A stretch of DNA of 64,000 nucleotides from Pseudomonas fluorescens. Lineage in GTDB: Bacteria > Pseudomonadota > Gammaproteobacteria > Pseudomonadales > Pseudomonadaceae. Positions 58,147 through 64,000 of the stretch are shown here, one piece after another. Position numbers and translations under genes: made by a program. The stretch is from positions 3,580,326 through 3,644,325 of the forward strand of contig NZ_OZ024668.1 in NCBI RefSeq assembly GCF_902497775.2. The letters run 5' to 3'. Under the pieces are notes generated by a model, which saw only the letters and a list, made by a program, of their open reading frames with translations, ran no database searches and had not been told where the DNA came from. Each line of letters begins with the position of its first letter. Position 1 is the stretch's first letter.

Positions 58147-58544
58147 TGCTTGCTCGCCTCTGTTCTATCTGTGGGCAAAAAATACCCGCACGCCAGCGTC
58201 AGGAAGCCCGACAACGTGCGGCTGTCGGATTATTAAGACATTTTTCTGTAAAATTGTACACAATAATTCGGTATTCTTTCCTGACACACCGCTCATCCCC
58301 TGCAAATATGCCATCAGTCGCAAAACCACGCCACTGGCCGACACACCCGTCATTAGCTGACCGATCAGGCAGATTTCTTGCAGGGCTCCTTATAGAGGCT
58401 GGAGTGGGTGAAAAGACAAAGAAAAGCGAAAAAACAGGCTTACAAATCGCAAACAAAGTTGTATACAATAATTCCATCGTCGTGGCCGATACCCTACCCG
58501 GGCGCCCACGCCCTCCGCATTCACGTACAAGAAGGAAGACTGCA
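58147..58544. promoter_or_regulatory. Divergent control region between hiuH and puuE with two matching operators
   Basis: This 398-base gap contains ATTGTACACAATAATTC (58253-58269) and TTGTATACAATAATTC (58459-58474), two near-identical operator blocks 206 bases apart. Both carry the same AATAATTC flank. One is placed to act on hiuH and the other on puuE. A weaker CTGACaCAccGcTCA element begins at 58281. No gene is supported; the puuE reading frame is open through the gap but shows no family match here. Confidence 0.65.
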
Positions 58545-59474
58545 GTGAGCGCTGATTACCCTCGCGACCTGATCGGTTACGGCAACACCCCACCCCATCC
58601 GCGCTGGCCGGGGAACGCCCGCATTGCTTTGTCTTTTGTGCTCAATTACGAAGAAGGTGGCGAACGCAACATCCTTCACGGTGACAAAGAGTCCGAAGCC
58701 TTCCTCTCGGAAATGGTTGCCGCCCAGCCGTTGCAGGGCGCGCGCAACATGAGCATGGAATCGCTGTACGAGTATGGCAGCCGCGCCGGCGTCTGGCGCC
58801 TGCTCAAGCTGTTCAAGGACACCGGCGTACCACTGACCGTGTTCGCCGTGGCCATGGCCGCCCAGCGCCACCCGGACGTGATCCGCGCCATGGTCGAAGC
58901 CGGCCACGAGATCTGCAGCCACGGCTACCGCTGGATCGACTACCAGAACATGGACGAGGCCCAGGAGCGCGAGCACATGCTCGAAGCCATCCGCATCCTC
59001 ACCGAACTCACCGGCGAGCGTCCGCTGGGCTGGTACACCGGCCGCACCGGGCCGAACACCCGCCGCCTGGTGATGGAGGAAGGCGGCTTCCTCTACGACA
59101 GCGACACCTACGACGACGACCTGCCCTACTGGGAACGCAACAACCCGACCGACAAGCCGCACCTGGTGATCCCCTACACCCTGGACACCAACGACATGCG
59201 CTTCACCCAGGTCCAGGGTTTCAACTGCGGCGAGCAGTTCTTCCAGTACCTCAAGGACGCCTTCGATGTGCTCTACGAAGAAGGCGCCGAGGCACCGAAG
59301 ATGCTCTCGATCGGCCTGCACTGCCGTCTGATCGGCCGCCCGGCGCGCCTGGCTGCGCTCAAGCGCTTCGTCGAGTACGCCAAGAGCCATGACCAGGTCT
59401 GGTTCGCCCGGCGCGTGGACATCGCCCGTCACTGGCATGCCACCCACCCTTTCCAAGCCGAGAAAGCACAATGA
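58545..59474 (+). CDS. puuE: Allantoinase PuuE (polysaccharide-deacetylase-like)
   Basis: A 309-residue metal-independent-type allantoinase of the polysaccharide deacetylase fold, converting allantoin to allantoate. Landmarks are YPRDLIGYGNTPPHPRWPG, NYEEGGERNILHGD, EICSHGYRWIDYQ, GWYTGRTGPNTRRL and the late HCRLIGRPARL. A GTG at 58545 with GAAGGAAG upstream is the likely start, although the frame is open further upstream. It overlaps uraD by four bases. Confidence 0.94.
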   Translation: MSADYPRDLIGYGNTPPHPRWPGNARIALSFVLNYEEGGERNILHGDKESEAFLSEMVAAQPLQGARNMSMESLYEYGSRAGVWRLLKLFKDTGVPLTVFAVAMAAQRHPDVIRAMVEAGHEICSHGYRWIDYQNMDEAQEREHMLEAIRILTELTGERPLGWYTGRTGPNTRRLVMEEGGFLYDSDTYDDDLPYWERNNPTDKPHLVIPYTLDTNDMRFTQVQGFNCGEQFFQYLKDAFDVLYEEGAEAPKMLSIGLHCRLIGRPARLAALKRFVEYAKSHDQVWFARRVDIARHWHATHPFQAEKAQ

Positions 59475-59986
59475 CCGCATTCAAGACCCTGAAGCCGTCG
59501 ACCCTGGATCGCACAGCGTTCGTCGAAGCTTTCGCCGACATCTACGAACATTCGCCATGGGTTGCCGAAAAGGCCTACGACCTGGGCCAACTGCAGGAAA
59601 TCGACCAGATCGAAGCCCTGCACCAGCGCATGAGCGACATCCTGCTGAGCGCCGACCACGCCGCTCAGCTGGCGCTGATCAATGCTCACCCGGACCTCGC
59701 CGGCAAGGCCGCGATCCAGGGTGAACTGACCGAATCGAGCACCAATGAACAGGCCGGCGCCGGTATCCACCAGTGCACCGCCGAAGAGTTCGAGCGCTTC
59801 ACCGAACTCAACGATGCCTACAAAGAGAAGTTCAAGTTCCCGTTCATCATGGCGGTCAAAGGCAGCAACCGGCACCAGATCCTGGCCGCCTTTGAAAAGC
59901 GCATCCACAACTCGGTCGAAGCCGAGTTCAAGGAAGCGCTGGCGCAGATCAACCTGATCGCCCTGTTCCGCCTGCTGCAGCTTTAA
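59471..59986 (+). CDS. uraD: OHCU decarboxylase UraD
   Basis: A 171-residue enzyme that decarboxylates OHCU to S-allantoin. It has the family motif NAHPDLAGKAA near residue 75, E-S-x-x-EQ in TESSTNEQAGAG, and FPFIMAVKG. The ATG overlaps the puuE stop, so the two are coupled. Confidence 0.95.
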   Translation: MTAFKTLKPSTLDRTAFVEAFADIYEHSPWVAEKAYDLGQLQEIDQIEALHQRMSDILLSADHAAQLALINAHPDLAGKAAIQGELTESSTNEQAGAGIHQCTAEEFERFTELNDAYKEKFKFPFIMAVKGSNRHQILAAFEKRIHNSVEAEFKEALAQINLIALFRLLQL

Positions 59987-60090
59987 GGGCGTCGACCGCC
60001 GGGCTGGCCCGAGTGCGCCACGCGAGCGTACCCAGGGCCTGACCGGCGCAACAACGACACCCTCCACAACACAGAATAAAGAGAATCCGC
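59987..60090 (+). other. Gap where allantoicase (alc) would be expected; possible relic
   Basis: Only 104 bases separate uraD and allA. In other pseudomonads alc lies between these two genes. A short frame at 59992-60042 reads STAGLARVRHASVPRA then stop. That faintly resembles the end of allantoicases (DGG-x-[AS]-R-[LV]-R near the C terminus). The match is too short to prove a relic. Confidence 0.3.
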
Positions 60091-60594
60091 ATGCGCACTT
60101 TAGTGATTGAGCCCCTGAGCAAAGAAGCCTTCGCCCCTTTCGGTGACGTGATCGAAACCGACGGCAGCGACCACTTCATGATCAACAACGGCTCGACTAT
60201 GCGCTTTCATCGTCTGGCCACGGTCGAAACCGCACACCCCGACGACAAGGCGATCATCAGCATCTTCCGCGCCGACGCGCAGGACATGCCGCTGACCGTC
60301 CGCATGCTGGAGCGCCATCCGCAGGGCAGCCAGGCTTTCATTCCGCTGCTCGGCAACCCCTTTCTGATCGTGGTCGCGCCCGTTGGCGATGCACCTGTAT
60401 CGGGCCTGGTCCGTGCCTTCATCAGTAATGGAAGGCAGGGCATCAATTACCATCGCGGCGTCTGGCACCACCCGGTGCTGACGATCGAAAAGCGGGATGA
60501 CTTCCTGGTGGTTGATCGCAGTGGCACTGGCAACAACTGCGATGAGCATTTTTTCAATGAGGATGAGCAATTGATCCTCGCCCCCCACCAATAA
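60091..60594 (+). CDS. allA: Ureidoglycolate lyase AllA
   Basis: A 167-residue cupin enzyme that splits ureidoglycolate to glyoxylate and urea. It has LSKEAFAPFGDVIETDG at the start, MLERHPQGSQAFIPLLG, and the metal/active-site region GRQGINYHRGVWHHPVL. Its substrate requires allantoicase or an equivalent, which I do not see nearby. It lies 104 bases after uraD and 51 before puuD, all codirectional. Confidence 0.94.
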   Translation: MRTLVIEPLSKEAFAPFGDVIETDGSDHFMINNGSTMRFHRLATVETAHPDDKAIISIFRADAQDMPLTVRMLERHPQGSQAFIPLLGNPFLIVVAPVGDAPVSGLVRAFISNGRQGINYHRGVWHHPVLTIEKRDDFLVVDRSGTGNNCDEHFFNEDEQLILAPHQ

Positions 60595-60645
60595 GAGAAG
60601 ACCTGAGCGCCCGGCTACAGGGTGCCAGGGGTAGAGGTAAAGACT

Positions 60646-61971
60646 GTGGAAGCACATCTGTTGGAATGGCTGAACCTGAGCGTGCGTTGGGTTCACATGA
60701 TCACTGGCGTGGCATGGATTGGCGCGTCGTTCTACTTTGTCTGGCTGGAAAACAACCTCAACCGGGCCAACCCGCGCGACGGTCTGTCCGGCGATCTCTG
60801 GGCGATTCACGGTGGCGGGATCTACCACCTGGAGAAGTACAAGCTGGCTCCGCCAAAAATGCCGGAGAACCTGCACTGGTTCAAATGGGAAGCCTATTTC
60901 ACCTGGATGTCGGGTATTGCCCTGCTGTGCCTGGTGTTCTACTGGAACCCGACCCTCTACCTGCTGGCTCCTGGCAGTACCCTGAGCGGTGGTGAAGGCA
61001 TTGCCATCGGTGTCGGTTCGCTGATCGCCGGCTGGTTTATCTATGACTTCCTCTGCGACTCGCCCCTGGGCAAGCGCCCTGGCCTGCTCGGCCTGGTGCT
61101 GTTCGTGCTGGTCATCGCCGCCTGTTACGGCTTCAGCCAGGTGTTCAGCGGTCGTGGCGCGTACCTGCACACCGGCGCGATCATCGGCACCATCATGGTC
61201 GGTAACGTGTTCCGCATCATCATGCCGGCCCAGCGTCAGCTGGTAGCCGCCATCGAAGCCAACCAGACGCCGGATCCGCTGCTGCCGGCCAAAGGCCTGC
61301 TGCGTTCGCGACACAACAACTACTTCACCCTGCCGGTGCTGTTCATCATGATCAGCAACCACTTCCCGAGCACCTATGGCAGCCAGTACAACTGGTTGAT
61401 CCTGGGCGGTATCGCGGTGGCTGCGGTGTTGGTACGTCACTACTTCAACACCCGTCATGACAGCAACAAGTACGCCTGGACCCTGCCGGTCGGCGCCCTG
61501 GCGATGATCTGCCTGGCCTACGTCACCGGCCCAGCGCCGATGCCGACCGCCCCTGAGCAGGCCGCCGCCAAGGTCGAGTACCAGCCGTTGCCGGAAACCG
61601 CCCTGGGTGGCAAGACCGCTGCCGAGAAAGCTGCCGAACAGGCTGCCGCTCCAGCACAGCCTGCCGCACCGACCGAGGCGCCAGCCAACGCCACCGCCAA
61701 GCTCGACGACGCCGGCTTCGACAAGATCCACAGCGTCATCCAGGAGCGTTGCACCGTGTGCCACTCGGCCAAGCCGACCAGCCCGCTGTTCAGCGCCGCT
61801 CCTGCCGGGGTGATGCTCGATACCCCGCAACAGATTCAGCAACAGGCCGCACGCATCCAGGCACAAGCCGTGGCTACGCAGATCATGCCGCTGGGCAACA
61901 TCACCCAGATGACCCAGCAGGAACGTGAACTGATTGGCGCCTGGGTCGCCAAGGGAGCACCGACCCACTAA
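60646..61971 (+). CDS. puuD: Membrane-bound urate hydroxylase PuuD with cytochrome c domain
   Basis: A 441-residue protein of the urate oxidase N-terminal (PuuD) family. About eight membrane segments fill residues 10-300, with WVHMITGVAWIGASFYFVWLEN and the heme or quinone-type histidine region WAIHGGGIYHLEKYK. After an alanine/proline-rich linker (about 320-350) comes a cytochrome c domain with heme motif CTVCHSAKP near residue 368 and a later IMPLGNITQM methionine. The family oxidises urate to 5-hydroxyisourate and passes electrons through the fused cytochrome rather than making peroxide. The GTG at 60646 is preferred over one eight codons upstream because AGAGG lies just before it. Confidence 0.92.
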   Translation: MEAHLLEWLNLSVRWVHMITGVAWIGASFYFVWLENNLNRANPRDGLSGDLWAIHGGGIYHLEKYKLAPPKMPENLHWFKWEAYFTWMSGIALLCLVFYWNPTLYLLAPGSTLSGGEGIAIGVGSLIAGWFIYDFLCDSPLGKRPGLLGLVLFVLVIAACYGFSQVFSGRGAYLHTGAIIGTIMVGNVFRIIMPAQRQLVAAIEANQTPDPLLPAKGLLRSRHNNYFTLPVLFIMISNHFPSTYGSQYNWLILGGIAVAAVLVRHYFNTRHDSNKYAWTLPVGALAMICLAYVTGPAPMPTAPEQAAAKVEYQPLPETALGGKTAAEKAAEQAAAPAQPAAPTEAPANATAKLDDAGFDKIHSVIQERCTVCHSAKPTSPLFSAAPAGVMLDTPQQIQQQAARIQAQAVATQIMPLGNITQMTQQERELIGAWVAKGAPTH

Positions 61972-61974
61972 GGC

Positions 61975-62075
61975 AGCCGCAAGCTGCCAGCTGTAAGCGA
62001 CAAGCAAAAAAAAGCTGCAAGCCAAGCGCGACCTCCTGCTTCTTCTTGAAGCTTGGCGCTTGAAGCTTGCAGCTC
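61975..62075. repeat. GCAAGC/GCTTGAAGC-type palindromic intergenic repeat
   Basis: AGCTGCAAGCCAAGCGC (62013-62029) pairs, with a 2-3 base bulge, with GCGCTTGAAGCTTGCAGCT (62056-62074). Several GCAAGC units precede it. It resembles the element at 5207-5262. Confidence 0.7.
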
Positions 62076-62104
62076 CAAGAATAAAAACAAAACCGAGGTG
62101 TTGC

Positions 62105-63460
62105 ATGTCCGAGTCACGCAAGGCGTACATCCCTGTTGCGCCCCCACGACAGCCACTGCCCCTGTTCCAACTGTTCCTGGTGGGTCTGCAGCATGTGTTG
62201 CTGATGTACGGAGGCGCGATTGCCGTGCCGCTGATCATCGGACAAGCCGCCGGACTTTCTCGTGAAGAAGTCGCTTTCCTGATCAATGCCGACCTGCTGG
62301 TCGCTGGTGTCGCCACCATCGTCCAGTCGTTCGGCATTGGCGCTGTCGGCATCCGCATGCCGGTGATGATGGGCGCAAGCTTTGCCGCCGTTGGCAGCAT
62401 GGTGGCCATGGCCGGCATGCCCGGCGTCGGCCTGCAGGGGATTTTCGGCGCAACCATCGCCGCCGGTTTCTTCGGCATGATCATCGCGCCGTTCATGTCC
62501 AAGGTCGTGCGCTTCTTCCCGCCCTTGGTGACCGGCACGGTCATCACCTCGATCGGCCTGTCGCTGTTCCCGGTTGCCGTCAACTGGGCCGGCGGTGGCG
62601 CCGATGCCGCGCCCTTCGGCTCCCCCGTCTACCTGATCGTCGCCGGCCTGGTGCTCGCCACCATCCTGCTGATCAACCGCTTCATGCGTGGTTTCTGGGT
62701 CAATGTCTCGGTACTGATCGGCATGGGCCTGGGCTACATCATCGCCGGCTCCATCGGCATGGTCGACCTCTCTGGCCTCGGTGAAGCGCCATGGGTACAG
62801 GTCGTGACGCCGCTGCATTTCGGCATGCCGACCTTCAGCCTAGCGCCGATCCTGTCGATGTGCCTGGTGGTGGTGATCATCTTCGTCGAGTCCACCGGCA
62901 TGTTCCTCGCCCTGGGCAAGGTCACCGACCGTGAAGTTACCCCGGGCATGCTGCGCCGCGGCCTGATGTGCGATGCCGGTGCGTCGTTCGTGGCTGGTTT
63001 TTTCAACACCTTCACCCACTCCTCGTTCGCCCAGAACATCGGCCTGGTGCAGATGACCGGCGTGCGCTGCCGCTACGTCACTGTGGTCGCCGGAGGCTTT
63101 CTGATCCTGCTCAGCCTGCTGCCAAAAGCGGCGTTCCTGATTGCCTCGATTCCGCCTGCGGTACTCGGCGGGGCGTCGATTGCCATGTTCGGCATGGTCG
63201 CCGCCACCGGTATCAAGATCCTTCAGGAAGCCGACATCGCCGACCGCCGCAATCAGTTGCTGGTAGCCGTCAGCGTCGGCATGGGCCTGATCCCGGTGGT
63301 GCGTCCGGAGTTCTTCGCGCAGATGCCGCAGTGGATGGAACCGATCACCCACAGCGGGATTGCCATGGCCACGGTCAGCGCGTTGATCCTCAACCTGCTG
63401 TTCAACATTCTCGGTGGCGCCGAGCGCGCCGCCCACAACGATACCGCCCACCAGCACTGA
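62105..63460 (+). CDS. Urate/xanthine permease (NCS2, UacT/XanP-like)
   Basis: A 451-residue transporter with about 14 membrane segments and the NCS2 nucleobase-ascorbate branch motifs: LVGLQHVLLMYGGAIAVPLI, VRFFPPLVTGTVITSIGLSL, VVVIIFVESTGMFLALGKV with its conserved Glu, and FNTFTHSSFAQNIGLVQMTGV. This branch moves xanthine or urate, in contrast to the AzgA-type permease at 55.5 kb. The gene directly follows puuD, which makes urate a likely substrate. The ATG at 62105 (MSESRKAYIP) has GAGG a few bases upstream. Confidence 0.9.
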   Translation: MSESRKAYIPVAPPRQPLPLFQLFLVGLQHVLLMYGGAIAVPLIIGQAAGLSREEVAFLINADLLVAGVATIVQSFGIGAVGIRMPVMMGASFAAVGSMVAMAGMPGVGLQGIFGATIAAGFFGMIIAPFMSKVVRFFPPLVTGTVITSIGLSLFPVAVNWAGGGADAAPFGSPVYLIVAGLVLATILLINRFMRGFWVNVSVLIGMGLGYIIAGSIGMVDLSGLGEAPWVQVVTPLHFGMPTFSLAPILSMCLVVVIIFVESTGMFLALGKVTDREVTPGMLRRGLMCDAGASFVAGFFNTFTHSSFAQNIGLVQMTGVRCRYVTVVAGGFLILLSLLPKAAFLIASIPPAVLGGASIAMFGMVAATGIKILQEADIADRRNQLLVAVSVGMGLIPVVRPEFFAQMPQWMEPITHSGIAMATVSALILNLLFNILGGAERAAHNDTAHQH

Positions 63461-63594
63461 GCCTTTGGGCGGCGCTTGCCGCCCGGCATCACCCAAGCAA
63501 TACGCAAGGCCGTCGACCCGTGGGAGCGGGTCGGCCGGGGCGCTTCGCGCCAAAAAAACCGAAAACCAACAATAACAAAGCCGGGAATCACAAC

Positions 63595-64000
63595 ATGAAA
63601 GGCATCACCACTTCCCTCCTGCTGGGTAGCGGCCTGCTGGCCACCTTGCCAGCCACCGCAGGGGACTTGCTGCTCTGGCACACCAACAGCCTCACCTACC
63701 TCTACGGCAAGGACTTCCAGGTCAACCCTGCGATCCAGCAGACGGTGACCTTCGAACATGCCAACAAGTGGAAGTACGGCGACACCTTCCTGTTCATCGA
63801 CAAGATTTTCTACAACGGCGGCACCGACCGCAACAAAGGCAACAACACCTACTACGGTGAGTTCAGCCCGCGCCTGTCCCTGGGCAAGATCTTCGATCGC
63901 AAGTTCGAGTTCGGCCCGATCAAGGACGTCCTGATCGCCATGACCTACGAGTCTGGCGAAGGCGACAACGAGGCCTACCTGATCGGCCCCGGGTTTGACC
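63595..64000 (+). CDS. Tsx-like nucleoside-specific outer-membrane channel, N-terminal part
   Basis: About 135 residues are visible before the right edge. A signal peptide (TTSLLLGSGLLATLPATAG) is followed by DLLLWHTNSLTYLYGKDFQ and TVTFEHANKWKYGDTFLFIDK, typical of the Tsx channel family. It would admit nucleosides or bases through the outer membrane, which fits the permease just upstream. A degenerate REP-like GTGGGAGCGGGTCGGCCGG (about 63519-63537) lies between the two. The substrate is inferred. Confidence 0.85.
   Translation, partial: MKGITTSLLLGSGLLATLPATAGDLLLWHTNSLTYLYGKDFQVNPAIQQTVTFEHANKWKYGDTFLFIDKIFYNGGTDRNKGNNTYYGEFSPRLSLGKIFDRKFEFGPIKDVLIAMTYESGEGDNEAYLIGPGFD

Overview
The window reads as a chromosomal segment of a fluorescent Pseudomonas of the P. 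putida group. The evidence is the gene order (pvdL, a PvdS/PfrI sigma factor, two tandem cbb3 oxidase operons, ccoGHIS, hemN, anr, apt, recR, ybaB, dnaX, ligA, zipA, smc, xdhABC, guaD, ureide genes), the high GC content, and REP palindromes of the pseudomonad type GTAGGAGCGGGCTTGCCCCG. The species assignment is inference; no ribosomal or typing gene is present.

Layout. (1) 1-7.1 kb: pyoverdine genes. These are the 5' end of the first synthetase PvdL (runs off the left edge), the iron-starvation sigma factor gene with a Fur-box promoter, and a siderophore N-acetyltransferase, followed by a solute-binding protein. (2) 7.3-9.0 kb: housekeeping genes (exonuclease, PpnP, alpha/beta hydrolase). (3) 9.0-24.0 kb: microaerobic respiration. 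Two complete ccoNOQP operons lie in tandem, then the assembly genes ccoG, ccoH, ccoI, ccoS, a TauE/DsbD-like membrane protein, hemN and the oxygen sensor anr. Anr-type boxes precede ccoN-1 and hemN. (4) 24.1-33.2 kb: apt, recR, ybaB and dnaX, with a four-gene chaperone-usher fimbrial cluster lying between recR and ybaB. (5) 33.3-38.2 kb: a very large LRR/NEL-type effector-like gene next to the SRP RNA gene ffs. (6) 38.2-47.1 kb: a zinc peptidase, ligA, zipA, smc and a GntR regulator. (7) 47.4-64 kb: a near-complete purine to glyoxylate pathway. It comprises guaD, xdhABC, puuD, hiuH, uraD, puuE and allA, two purine permeases, a GntR/FCD regulator, an aquaporin, and the start of a Tsx-like outer-membrane channel.

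The purine genes form one route: guanine to xanthine (GuaD), xanthine to urate (XdhABC), urate to 5-hydroxyisourate (PuuD, membrane bound with its own cytochrome c domain), then HiuH, UraD and PuuE to allantoate, and AllA to glyoxylate plus urea. Allantoicase, needed between PuuE and AllA, is not seen here. Two recurrent operator-like sequences (TTGT-N2-ACAA and CTGACC-N4-GGTCAG types) sit in front of several of these genes.

Most of the window is conserved core genome. The accessory or unusual parts are the fimbrial cluster splitting the dnaX-ybaB-recR group, the 1545-residue NEL-family protein that lacks the expected catalytic cysteine, a 750-bp imperfect inverted repeat at about 57 kb, and the missing allantoicase gene.
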